Positions 21,190 through 32,056 of a stretch of DNA of 64,000 nt are shown piece by piece (position 1 is the first letter of the stretch; each line of letters starts with the position of its first letter). Where the stretch lies: contig NC_059385.1 of the NCBI RefSeq assembly GCF_019703515.2, positions 29,988,001-30,052,000 on the forward strand, read 5' to 3'. The notes below the pieces were generated by a model, which saw only the letters and a list, made by a program, of their open reading frames with translations, was not told the origin of the DNA and did no database searches. The DNA comes from Myxocyprinus asiaticus. Taxonomy: Eukaryota > Chordata > Actinopteri > Cypriniformes > Catostomidae. The translations under genes and the position numbers were made by a program.

Positions 21190-22020
21190 GAAGTGTGCTT
21201 ACAGCAGGAACGTTTACAGAAAAAATTATCTTTCCTGGTGTTTTGAAAGGGAAAGTGTGTATGAACATTGGGGAAGAGCACTTGTGCTTATTGTACATCG
21301 GATTCTGTTATGCCTGTCCCAAAACCCTTGGCCATGGGGACAGAGGCCGAATTCGATCAGGCAGTTATAAAAAGAGGTAACTGAATGGATTTACGGCAGA
21401 GGACACCAGATAAACCATCTTCCCTACATAAAACTGGGAAGAATGGGTGAACATGGAAGGAATTGAGAGCAAGCAGGTTAGCCACAATGGCCCCAGCCTT
21501 ATTATGGGGGGGAACAGCGTGTGACGTTTATGACAGTGTGATTTGTGAACACTTCAGCTTTTTATACATCAAATTCCATTATGCCTGTCCCAAGAATCTT
21601 GGTTATGGGGACAGAGCCCGAATTCAATCGAGTAAGTATAACAAGGGGTCACTCTGAATGTATCAAGAGCAGAGGATGCCAGATAAACCATCTTCCCTAG
21701 CATTAGAAAGGGGAAAAATTTGTGAACATGGGAGGAATTGAGAGCAAGCAGGTTTGCCACAAAGGCCCCAGCATTTATTATGGGGGGAACAACGAGTGAC
21801 ATTAATGAGAGTGTGATTCATGAACACTTGTGCTTATTATACATAGAATTCCATTATGCCTGTCCTGAGACCCTTGGCCATGGGGACAGTGGACGAATTC
21901 GATTAGGCAAATGTAAAGAATGGGTCACTCTGAATGTATTTACAGCAGAGAACACCAGATAGCCCATCTTGCCTAGCATTAGAATGGGGAAGATTGTGTG
22001 AACATGGGGAAGAAAATTAA
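21190..22020 (-). repeat. Three tandem ~273-bp units inside the DIRS
   Basis: The block attatgcctgtcccaa...cttggccatggggaca appears at about 21306, 21580 and 21852. Flanking words such as gaccagataaaccatcttcc and gagcaagcaggtttgccaca recur with the same spacing. The unit length is not a multiple of three, so it would disrupt any continuous frame. It lies between the reverse transcriptase and gag regions. Confidence 0.88.
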
Positions 22021-22099
22021 CAGAGGCTGGATTTTCTTTAATTTTGATACCATTTGGTCTCCATATACAATTTATGACTCAATGGTTTCTTAAGCAGAA

Positions 22100-23150
22100 A
22101 CTATAATCCATTCATAAATAAATTATGACATGTTTGGTCCTCCATACACAAATCATGACCTACTCGATCACCCATACATGCTAAATCTCATGTGTCCGAT
22201 ACATACCAAATGGCAGACTCATACGAGGAGAAGAGTGTGACCAATGAAGAACCCAAAACACAACTCCTTAACAACAGAGAGACTGCAAAATCAGCGAGTG
22301 CAGACCTAATACAAATTAAAAGGACCATGGGACCTGAAGTTCTTGCCACCATTGAACAGGGACAGAGATAGCATTTGTGTCTCTTCTCCTGCCAAAGAAA
22401 AGACAGCCATGCAACCATTTGAGTTTCACAGCCTCGCCATCTCCTGATGGGACCCAGGGAGAACAGTAATGCTGATGAAGTACCCAGTGCGTCGGTTCAC
22501 TATCACTGTATTGGAGGAAAAAACATCTCTTTTTTTGAGCCTCTTAAGTCCCTGGGCCTGAGCACCAGTCACGCGGGAGCTCGCCCGCCGCACAACAGCG
22601 CTCCAAAAACAGGAGAGAAAGAAAGAGAGGCCAGGGCCGCGCCCTGAACTGCCTCATTCATGTTTTGCGCACACTCTAGTATGAGAAAATAGAAGAAATT
22701 AGGTATTTTTAAACAAGTGCCTACCTTTTCCATCGTTCCCGCGATAAAACACCTTCAAACCAGCGTTTCCTCAATGGAAAATGGCCTGCGTGATGCATAA
22801 CGGCGCCGAACTAGGCCACGTGCCAGATAAAGGAGCATGTCTCGACGGCAAGAATGGTGCATCCATCCAGAGGGAGAGAGAGAAACACAAGGAAAAGTCC
22901 GGTGCCCGTCCTCAATCCTTTTTCTTATGACAAGAGCCGGACCCTCAAGGTTCATATGGCTCCTTTCAGAGACCACACGGTTTGACAGAGCATCAATGAA
23001 ACACCATCGGGCCTGTTTAACAATGCGGTTGAATCCGCACATGATCTGCTTATTCCTAACAACGTCCTCACGTGTTTTCACTCAAAAGGGAGAACATAGT
23101 CCTCGCTTTGGCGTGACTCACTAGTAACCAACATGGGCTTAGACAAATTC
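22100..23150 (-). pseudogene. DIRS gag/5' region, degraded
   Basis: Where the gag of a DIRS should lie relative to the RT and the right inverted repeat. Only short frames are open, the best being 22755-23081. I cannot recognise a convincing gag motif, so the label rests on position. Confidence 0.4.
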
Positions 23151-23779
23151 GTGCTCTGAAGTAAGACATTCTGGCAAGATGGCGCAAGGCACTCGCCGAT
23201 ATAGAGCCTGTGATGTGGCTCCCTATGGACATTGCTTAAACGCCATCTGCCAATAAATTGCCATGACTGTATACAGGCTTCAGACCATGTGAGACCACTT
23301 ATGTAGTCCCAATTGCGTCATTACGCAACATTGATGTTTCATTGAAAGGGAAAATGTGTTTAAGTGCTATTCAAGTGTAAAACTTTTAAAATTAAGAAAC
23401 AATTACTGTGTGCCCCTTTAAGCTTAGGGGCAGAATCCACAATTAATTATAATATAATAACTGATATCATGGAACGAATCAGTAGTTCAAATATTACCCC
23501 AGTAAAAAGGCTGTACAAACAGCATAATAAATAAATAAATGAATGAATATAAATGAGCCAAAAATGTGTGCTGACTTCGTGGTCAAATTTTTGTTCATCC
23601 AAAATTATTATAACAAATAACTAATAATCTGAAAACAAAGCAGAATATACAGTTGTGCTTGAAAGTCTTGTTTACTAGCTGAATCAAACAAATGTCTTGG
23701 ATATCATTTTACATCTGAAAGTTAAAGTGGAAATTTAGAGTAAAAAAGGACTTAAATATTGTTCTTTTTCTCACCCACA

Positions 23780-24042
23780 CTCATTATATCACTTCTGAAG
23801 ATTTGGATTTAACCACTGGAGTCTTATGGATAACTTTTATGTTTTCTTTATGTGATTTTTGAAGCTACAAAGGTCTGATCACCATTCACTTGCATTGTAT
23901 GGACCTACAGAGCTGAGATATTCTTCTAAAAATCTTTGTTTTTGTTCTGCTGAAGAAAGAAAGTCATACATATCTGGGATGGTATGAGGGTGAGTAAATG
24001 ATGAGAGAATTTTCATTTTGGGGTGAGCTATCCCTTTAATAG
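23780..24042 (-). repeat. Dispersed repeat, 'atcatttactcacc' family (minus)
   Basis: The reverse-strand copy ends with gggtgagtaaatgatgagag...cattttggggtgagctatccctttaa at 24042, the most complete terminus of this family in the window. The internal gttctgctgaagaaagaaag matches the copy near 56200. Confidence 0.75.
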
Positions 24043-24129
24043 TCCTAAAAATAGGCTGCATTTTCTTGATTAAATTATAAATGTTTTTCACACACTCCAA
24101 AATCCATGATTATCATATTCATTTTTCAA

Positions 24130-24430
24130 TCTTTTGCACGCAGAAAGTAGCGCCATCATCTTGACTTCAATTTGCCCAGGCTTGTCTCACTTTCCATGTG
24201 CTTATTTCCCCTCAATTCCCTCCTTTTATTCATTCTCTGATTTCTCCCTCCGCTCCCCTGACACGCTGCACCCCCCACCCCAGCCGCCCCGCGTTTAATG
24301 GCCTTTTGTGCATCTGCCAAAAGGGTCTCTTATCCTCCAGGCCACACTTAGATTAATCAATAGCCCCGCCATTGCAGTACCATTAGCATGGTAAGGGAAA
24401 TTAGATGGAGAAAAGGGGTATTCAGGCATC
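24130..24430. promoter_or_regulatory. Candidate conserved non-coding element
   Basis: Clearly different from its surroundings: GC-rich, non-repetitive, and followed by runs such as taatggccttttgtgcatc, agattaatcaatagcc and ccattagcatgg that look like clustered homeodomain-type sites. This texture is typical of vertebrate developmental enhancers in long introns. No alignment is available, so function is unproven. Confidence 0.35.
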
Positions 24431-24779
24431 TTGTGCTCCACACCACCCAGCACCCATTTTTACCTCTCCAATTGGCGGGCAAATGCACACAAATGAAACA
24501 TTTATATGCCTTGCAGTTTCTATTGCTCTTATTTTGTATTTTATAAAAAATGTTTGCACTCTAAACATTTTGTGTCTACATTGCAAGCAAGTGACACAAC
24601 AAAACTAAAATACTTACTTTATAATCAAGCTAATGAAGTTTAAACTATTACTTTTTGTCTAGTTTTGATGCGTTGCGTTGCTTTTTTTTTGTAAATTATG
24701 CCGCCGCTTCTTTAATATTGCTCAAGCTTTCTCTTATGAATCGTGTAACGATAATAAAAAAAATGGCAAAATTGCAAAA

Positions 24780-24830
24780 CCTTTTTTTATTTATTTATTT
24801 ATTTATTATTTTTTTTTTTTTTTTTTTTTA
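24780..24830. repeat. Poly-T / (TTTA)n low-complexity tract
   Basis: T-rich with TTTA units followed by about 23 T. The 166-codon frame across it (24655-25155) is a low-complexity artefact. Confidence 0.85.
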
Positions 24831-25170
24831 CCAAAAGTGTATAGGGTCTTTAGTTACCCAAATATGTATTTTTTGTTTTGTTTTGTTTTTTGTAATACAG
24901 CAAAATAGTTCCGCTTATATGAATCATATTTTTATTATTATTTTATATCCATTTAATTTTGTTTCATATGATATGTATTTCTGTTTTTTACAAGACAAAT
25001 TAGTGCCATATTCATTCAAATTACTACTATATCTTGTCAATTTTCTGCGCAATGGTGGTGAATTATCAGTATCTGATAATCTGATAAGTACTGAAGGTGA
25101 TGTTTCAGATTTACATTTGACATTGCTATTTGACGAAGAGGCAACATGGAAGTAAGCTGTAGCAAACACA

Positions 25171-26210
25171 ACCAACCTGGTCTCATAGAATGAACATTAC
25201 TCTATATACATTTTTGCAAACTGACTTGAATGTGCCGCTTTCTACATTTCGCTGCAGTTTCCTGGTGAAATGAACACTAGAGGCACTACAACAACTGTGT
25301 GGTTTAATCATTGTCACACAAATCACGAGTACAGTTGCTGATTTTGATTTTATAAAAACATATTTTTCACTCTATTACTCACCCCCCGCTATGATATGGT
25401 ATCAAAACACTTTTACTTTTAACACTTGTATTACAGACCCACCTACATATACACACGTATTCCTATGTCATCAGCTTGCTTGGTAGCTCACCTGATAGAG
25501 CGTTGGACTAAGAGCTCGATGGCCACGATACAAATCCAGCCAAAGACGCATGAAAGTGAAAGTGGCATAGACTTTTGGCGGCCTCCACTGGACATTTCAC
25601 TTGAAGATTGCAGCCAAATGTGTAATGAAGCACGTAATTCCAGTTTTGCAAAAAACATTGCAATGTTCATGTAAATTGTATGAGACCAGCCTGAGTACAA
25701 CACATGAAATGTATGACATGGCTTTTGTCATTTGGGTGTACTACTGAAATTATATGATTTATATCTATTTAGACTATTTAGTAATTGCCTGAGAAAATAC
25801 ATATGTGTCACTTATATATATATATCTTATGTGCCATGTGTTGCTTTTCTAATTGTCTTAAAAATGCTTTGAATATTTGACACTATCTACACTACGTTGT
25901 GATAGATATATGTGCCAAGTTGCTAAAGACCAGAAATATGCAATAATGTTTGGCAAAACGCCCATTCATTTAAAGGTTAAAATACTGCAGCGGTTCCATG
26001 GTGAAAGCCACAGTGTGGCATTTAATGTTAATGCTCTGAGTTTTAAATGTAAAAAAATAAATAATAATAATTAAAAAATAATCCTACCCTAAACCTTAAA
26101 TGTAAACCTAACCTAATGGAAAGTGGTGTGATATATACAATGAGCCATGTAAAAACCATGATGCAAAAATGTAGGTATAGTTACATGATTCTATGAGACC
26201 AGTTTGGGTT
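25171..26210 (+). mobile_element. tRNA-headed dispersed element, copy 1
   Basis: Begins accaacctggtctcatagaatga and ends ttctatgagaccagtttggg, i.e. with inverted termini. A third, internal terminus (tgtatgagaccagcctgag) at about 25678 suggests a composite of two units. Near 25471-25545 is a tRNA-like stretch (cttggtagctcacctgatag) with a degraded B box. Another copy lies reversed at 27737-33780. Confidence 0.68.
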
Positions 26211-26439
26211 AATTTTATGTTAGATAATAGTTTATTTAACACAGCTATTAGTTCTCGCACAGAAATCATGGGATTTGTTCCACTATTGCTTAATATAAAA
26301 TAATATTTTAAAAAAAGAAAAAAAAGGAATGGCACACCAAATTGTACACTATTCATGGAAAGTGCCAACTATCCATAACTACTGAATATGTGAATCTTTG
26401 AAATTGAGATAAGCATTGATCTGACCACAAATGCAATGT

Positions 26440-27000
26440 TTTGCCAGTGAAGCAAACCAGTTTTCTTGCACCTAAAAATTTGCATTTTGGGGGAGAAAGT
26501 GTTTGTATGTACAGTAAATTGCAGCAGTCTTTAATGCATCACAACAAGGACAAGATGAACGATTATCAGTGCATGAATCAGACTCACTTGAAATGCACAA
26601 ATTCTAAAACAGTTTGCACTTTAACATCTCTTCCATTTGCCTACACTTCACATGAGATGAACAATGTCAGCACCACTGTCTGCATTCCCATTGGTAGTTA
26701 CTGGATCACATTGCTGCTTATTTGCATAAAGTTAAACTTTTTCCAAGTTTTTGGCATCACTGGACACACCCACCTCGCACTGGTGAAGTTCATTGCCAAT
26801 ACTATCACTGGAAATTTGCAGCTCATTAAAAAAGAATGGCATCTGGTTGCTTTGTGCCTGCAAAGTGCTGTAAGAGTGAACGCCACTTGATGTAAGGCAA
26901 ACAGTGACTGTTTATGCAAATGAACAGCACTACAATACATTTGAAGAGAGTGGAGCTGCATCATGTCAGAAAGAGTAGTGGAGTAGGAACGCTCGCTCTG
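26440..27000. other. Non-coding stretch with isolated frames
   Basis: A 149-codon + frame (26441-26890) and an 88-codon minus frame overlap here. Neither has a recognised motif or splice support, and the DNA resembles a degenerate repeat with Tc-like gcaaa words. I see no gene. Confidence 0.5.
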
Positions 27001-29305
27001 TTAAATCAATACCATGTGTATTTAACTTCACTTCAAGCGAGCAAGTGTAGAAAGCTTTGATAATTATAACAAGAGCATATACTGTCTATATACTATACTA
27101 GTATTATACTGTCTCACCCATACGCATAAAAAGCATGCATAAATGTAACATGCCAGGCTCTGCCGAGCGCGTTATCATAACGCAGTAATTGCCCTGTCAT
27201 CAGAGATGCTGGACTTCTGATTGTTTCTGAAACAAGTGATATTACAATCATTATCCTTCATCAGGATACGTGCAAATGGACACATTTATATACACACGAG
27301 TATGTGCTGATGGGTCCACTATATCTCTCAAGTTTTCCTCTTCATTGCTGGGGTTAATACATTTGCACCAAAACTATTATTTCACACTTCACAAACATTC
27401 TCCACTCGTACCTTTCCTTTTTATTTGTCTAATAAAGAGAAAAGCAGGCAACATTATTTTTTTATTATTATTCTTGCTGTTTGCTGTTTTATATACCTCT
27501 CTAGACTTCACAGTTATAACTTTTTAAATTTCATGATTACAGTATAAGGATATATGTCACTTTTTTATGGGACATGTTAAAATAATTTCAATTTAATTTT
27601 TGGATCACCTCCAGTGCTTTTATGACCCCTTCTAACTTAAACATTCAAGTAACATATTTAATTTAAAATATCTGATGGAACTGGATTTGGGAATTTATCA
27701 CTATAGTCTGTTTCTGTTCCTCGTGGTATGACTAAGTCAGCCTGGTCTCCATGAGCATTGCAATGGGGCGGGGAGGAGGTGTAATCAGATGAGGTTTTTA
27801 AGGTGAATTTTAGATGGGGGTTTTAATAAGTCATATGTACCTCCCTAACCTAAAACTTTACCCTAAACCTAACCAATATTGTCCGAAAAGAATAAATGAG
27901 AGTTTAACAAAACAGACCATACCCTTAACCAACACCTAACCACTAGTGTTTTAAAATGCAAAAAGCAAAAAAAACAAACACATTTACTGAAGCAAACATG
28001 TCATTTTGTGTGGCTTCTATGCCACTTACACTTTTATGCATCTTTCACTGGATTCGAACTACGGCCATTGAGCTCAAAGTCCTATGCTCTTGGTGAGCTA
28101 CCAAGCAAGCTAATGACATAGAAATAAGTGTGTATACAGTTGTGCTCAAAAGTTTGCATACCCTTGGAGAATTGGTAATATATGTACCATTTTTAAAGAA
28201 AACATCCTGGTTACTTGCGTAGCCTCCGTTCCCTGATGGAGGGAACGAGACGTTGTGTCAATGTAGTGACACTAGGGGTCACTCTTGGGAGCCCGAGACA
28301 CCTCTGGTCTTTGATAAAAGGCCAATGAAAATTGGCGAGTGGTATTTGCATACCACTTCCCCGGACATACGGGTATAAAAGGAGCTGATATGCAACCACT
28401 CATTCAGGTTTTGTGCTGAGGAGCCGAGACAAGGTCCTGGCCATTTCAGCGGGTAGTTCAGTGTTGTGGCAGGAGGGACACGATGTCTCATTCCCTCCAT
28501 CAGGGAACGGAGGTTACGCAAGTAACCAGGACGTTGTGTCGATGTAGTGACACTAGGGGTCCCTATACAAAATGCCGCAACTGGCTGAACTGTGTTACGT
28601 GAACTGGCTGTGTGTGATGGGCAGACCACTGTGTACATTGTAGCCAGCGCACCAGGCCAACACGTAACCTCCCCCAACACTGTTATGAGTGTCAAACAGC
28701 CCTCTGGGACAAGTCGACTACCCAAAAGATAGAGACGGGCTAGCCCAGTCGTGGCCTCTTATCCCACTTTTTTTTCCACTCCCCCAAAAAAAGGGGAATT
28801 AACCAACTGGGCCGACCAGGTCTAGTTGGGGGGGAGGTGTCCCTCCCAAGGGGAGGACACTGCGGAGACCACACCCCGCCCAGAGAGAGGGGAGGGATAT
28901 TTAAGTGGAAATACATCACATGGTCTTGCCAAGCTATGTCAGAAGTATGCAATGTGGATAAGTCCCATGGTAGGTCCTACCCTACGGGGGAGGAGTTACT
29001 ACAAGCGTGGAAACTGGGGCAGAGGGCCCAACAGGGAAACAAATTAGCAGAAGATATACGTCGCATGGGGTTACCTACGGGGAACAGCCACATGTGGAGC
29101 ACCTACCCCAGTACAGGGCTTTAGTTAGCACATGTACTGGGCCGGCAGCATGTCTCTCCAAACCTCGTCTGCCACAGGGCTCAGAGGAAATCAACCAGGG
29201 AACACAGTTTGTGAACACTACTGGGAGTTAATGGCACACGTCTTCAGCTCAGGGGAGGTGAAAGGCACTATGAGCAAGCGATACACCCGGCCGGCTATCC
29301 CAGAC

Positions 29306-30340
29306 TTACCTGCTTGTAAGTGCCACTACACGGGACGAAACCAGTTCCACCCGGAGGTTGTAGAACCTCGCAAATGTGTTGGGTGTTGCCCAGCCTGCTG
29401 CTCTGCAAATGTCTGTTAGAGAGGCGCCCCTGGTCAAGGCCCAGGAGGCCGCTACACCCCTGATAGAATGGGCTCGTAGCCCCACTGGGGGCAGCACGTC
29501 CTATGCATGATATGCCATAGTTATGGCATCAATGAGCCAGTGGGCGATCCTCTGCTTGGAGACAGCGCTTCCTTTACTCTGTCCACCAAAGCAGTCAAAG
29601 AGCTGCTCAGAGACTCTCAAGCTCTGCGTGTGATCCAAATAGATGCGTAAAGCATGCACCAGACACAGCAATGTCAGGGCTGGGTCTGACTCCTCCTGCG
29701 GCAGCGCTTGCAGGTTCACCTTCTGGTCCTAAAAGGGGTTGTGGGAACCTTGGGCACATAGCCCGGTCGGGGTCTCAGGATCACATGAGAGTAGCCCGGA
29801 CCAAACTCCAGGCATGTTTCACTGACAGAGAATGCTTGTAGGTCTCCTACCCTCTTGATGGAAGTGAGCACAGTCAGGAGGGTAGTCTTCAAGGAGAGTG
29901 CCTTAAGCTCAGCTGACTGCAAAGGCTCAAAAGGGGGCTCTCTGTAGACCCTGAAGAACTACAGAGAGGTCCCATGAGGGAACGAGGCGCGGTTTGAAGG
30001 GATTCAGCCTCCTGGTGCCTCTCAGGAACCTGATGATCAGGTTGTGCTTCCCTAAGGACTTACCGTCCACTGTGTCGTGGTGTGCCGCTATAGCGGCTAC
30101 ATACACCTTCAAGGTGGAAGGGGACAGCCGTCCTTCCAACCTCTCCTGCAGGGAGGAAAGCACCAATCCGACTGCACTTCTCTGGGGGTCTTCCCGTCGG
30201 GAAGAACACCACTTAGCAAACAGATGCCACTTAAAGGCATATAGGGGCCTCGTAGAGGGGGTCCTAACCTGAGTGATCGTGTCTTCACCGCGGGTGGTAG
30301 ATCGCTTAGGTCTTCCGTGTTCCGTCCAGGGGCCAGACAT
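29306..30340 (-). pseudogene. DIRS tyrosine recombinase, fragmented
   Basis: Four consecutive minus-strand frames together cover a DIRS recombinase: 29927-30340 (VRTPSTRPLYAFKWHLFAKW, VYVAAIAAHHDTVDGKSLG), 29716-29922 (HVILRPRPGYVPK with the first catalytic Arg), 29501-29719, and 29306-29497 (GLRAHSIRGVAASWALTRGA with H-x-x-R, then GWATPNTFARFYNL with Tyr). Catalytic residues are recognisable, but at least three frame changes or stops break the gene. Confidence 0.87.
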
Positions 30341-30691
30341 GGAGATTCCAGAGGTCTGGTCGCGGGTGCCAGATGGTGCCCCGTCCCTGAGAAAGAAGGT
30401 CCTTCCTCAGGAGAATTCGCCAGGAGGGGTGCTGTCGCATGGAGCATGAGGTCCGAGAACCACGTCTGGGTGCTTCCAGGATGACCTGTTCCTCGTCCTC
30501 CCTGACCTTGCACAGGGTCTGTGCAAGTAGGCTCACTGGGGGAAATGCATATTTGTGCAGTCCAGGGGGCCAGCTGTGTGCAAGCGCATCTATACTGAGA
30601 GTTGCCTCGGTCAAGGCGTACAAGAGCGGGCAGTGGGATGATTCTTGGGAGGTGAACAGGTCTACCTGTGCCTGTCTGAATTGACTCCAGA

Positions 30692-30943
30692 TCAGCTGGA
30701 CCACCTGAGGGTGGAGTCTCCACTCTCCCCTAAGGGTAACCTGCCGTGACAGCGCGTCCGCTGCAGTGTTGAGGTTGCCCGGGATGTGGTGGTTTGCAGC
30801 GACTTGAAGTGCTGCTGACACCAGAGGAGGAGATGGCGGGCGAGTTGTGACATACAACAGGAGCACAGACCGCCTTGATGGTTGACATATGCTACTGTTG
30901 CCATGTTGTCTGTCCGAACTAACATGTGCTTGCCCTGGATCAA
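30692..30943 (-). pseudogene. DIRS RNase H remnant
   Basis: Contains MLVRTDNMATVAYVNHQGGL, the D-N-x-x-x-x-x-Y-x-N-H-Q-G-G signature seen in retroelement RNase H domains of this class, then a segment leading to LLLWCQQH. The upstream RT is deleted. Confidence 0.8.
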
Positions 30944-30955
30944 CGGTGTGGGATC

Positions 30956-31858
30956 TTGAGCCGGGCCGGGGCAGGATGCGCCGGATAGCCTCTGTCTGCT
31001 GCTTCACCATCGAGAACTGCTGGGCAAAGTCCTCGACAGTGTCACCAAATAGGCCAACCTGGGATATAGGGGCAGCAAGGAACCGTGCCTTGTCGGCCTC
31101 ACTCATCTCGACCAGGTTGAGCCAAAGGTGGCGCTCCTGGACCACTAAGGTGGACATTGCCCGCCCGAGAGACCGCGCCGTGACCTTCGTCGCCCGGAGA
31201 GCGAGGTCGGCCGCCGAGCGCAGCTCCTGCATCAAATCTGTGGCGGAACTACCCTCGTGCAGTTCTTTTAGCGCCTTGGCTTGGTGGACCTGCAGGAGAG
31301 CCATGGCGTGCAGGGCGGAGGCGGCTTGTCCAGCGGCACTTTAGGCTTTGGCCATCAGGGACGACGTGAACCTACAGGCCTTGGACGGGGGCTTTGGGCG
31401 TCCATGCCAGGTGGTGGCGCTCTGCGGGCATAGGTGCACCGCGAGTGCCTTATCCACCGGGGAATCACCGAATAGCCCCTTGCCGCCCCGCCATCGAGGG
31501 TAGTGAGGGTGGGGGACCTGAAAGATCAGGACCGGGCAGTAAAAGGTGCCCCCCGTGATTTTGTCAGCTCCTCGTACACTTCTGGGAAGAAAGGGACTGG
31601 AGCGGGGCGTGGCTGCTTTGAGCAGACTGGATGACTGGATGAGCCCGCTCTCCGTTGCTGCGCTCGAGAGCTCATCAGCTTCACGGGCTCTGAACAAGAG
31701 GTCAAACTCGCCGTAAGACAGGCTGGTGGACTCATCCGGAAGCCCGATCGGGGCAGACGAGTGTGCTGGGGAATGGGAGGTCCATGGGGGGATACCCGGT
31801 GGAGGTGGTCACATTGGGGTCCCCAAATCGCCCCCAGTGCTAGCCGTGTTGGCCTCAT
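30956..31858 (-). pseudogene. DIRS gag remnant
   Basis: Gag of the second DIRS. The C-terminal half (31304 downwards) reads ELRSAADLALRATKVTARSL, then LWLNLVEMSEADKARFLAAP and QTEAIRRILPR, a very familiar fish DIRS gag sequence. The N-terminal half is in frames at 31341-31697 (KPPSKACRFTSSLMAKA) and 31526-31858. A stop at 31341-31343 replaces the Tyr expected after AKA. Past about 30960 the frame enters RNase H sequence out of phase, which marks the deletion junction. Confidence 0.82.
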
Positions 31859-32056
31859 ACCCGTAGGTAGAAGGACCGAAGCAGGGAGCCGCTGGGGTGG
31901 CTTTTTTTTTTATTATGGGATTCATATTCACATTTCTTTTATTTCTTATGGGATTCATATTCAACTGTAGGTTATAACAAAATGGCACAATCATAAAACA
32001 AAACTAAAAAAAAAAAATAAATGACCCCTATTCAAAAGTCTGCATACCCTTAGTTC

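Larger units (their letters stand above)
18467..23352 (-). mobile_element. DIRS retrotransposon, near full-length, degenerate
   Basis: A tyrosine-recombinase retrotransposon on the minus strand. From its 5' side (right) come a degraded gag region, an internal tandem repeat, reverse transcriptase/RNase H relics (20337-20939) and a tyrosine recombinase (18899-20114). The ends are inverted repeats: 18485-18680 pairs with about 23150-23345, sharing gttgcgtaatgacgcaattg and tggtctgaagc. A further inverted block with 'ggttacgttcgtaac' and 'cgaacgtaacc' lies at 18472-18500 and 18725-18755, as expected for the complementary termini of DIRS elements. No LTRs or integrase are present. Stops and frameshifts in every domain make it inactive. 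Confidence 0.88.
18089..23417. mobile_element. TTAA-target element split by a DIRS retrotransposon
   Basis: The ends AGGGGCAAATACAC (18089) and, inverted, GTGTGCCCCT (ending 23417) are flanked by TTAA on each side (18085-18088 and 23418-23421). Removing the DIRS insertion leaves roughly 440 bp of AT-rich non-coding sequence, the size of a MITE. The termini match over about 8-10 bp only, so the assignment is moderate. Confidence 0.55.
28205..31905 (-). mobile_element. DIRS retrotransposon, 5'-truncated and internally deleted
   Basis: Second DIRS, different subfamily from the one at 18.5 kb. The left (3') end carries the complementary repeats: 'ttacttgcgtagcctccgtt' at about 28210 is inverted at about 28505-28530 and 'gttgtgtcaatgtagtgacac' recurs at about 28254 and 28534. 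The tyrosine recombinase (29306-30340), RNase H (30692-30943) and gag (30956-31858) follow on the minus strand. The reverse transcriptase is missing: gag runs straight into RNase H. The 5' inverted repeat at the right end is absent. Confidence 0.88.

Noticed and set aside
24655..25155. 166-codon + frame rich in Phe/Leu/Ile
   Set aside because: It runs through poly-T and TTTA tracts in AT-rich DNA; the membrane-like look is an artefact of composition.
25471..25545. Possible tRNA gene
   Set aside because: The B box is degraded and the sequence belongs to a dispersed element with another copy at 28.05 kb.
26441..26890. 149-codon + frame
   Set aside because: No family resemblance, no splice context, and an overlapping minus frame; most likely chance or a decayed repeat.
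30306..31304. 332-codon continuous minus-strand frame as a real fusion protein
   Set aside because: Only its first ~115 residues are DIRS gag; after about 30960 it reads RNase H and recombinase DNA in the wrong frame, so the length is accidental.
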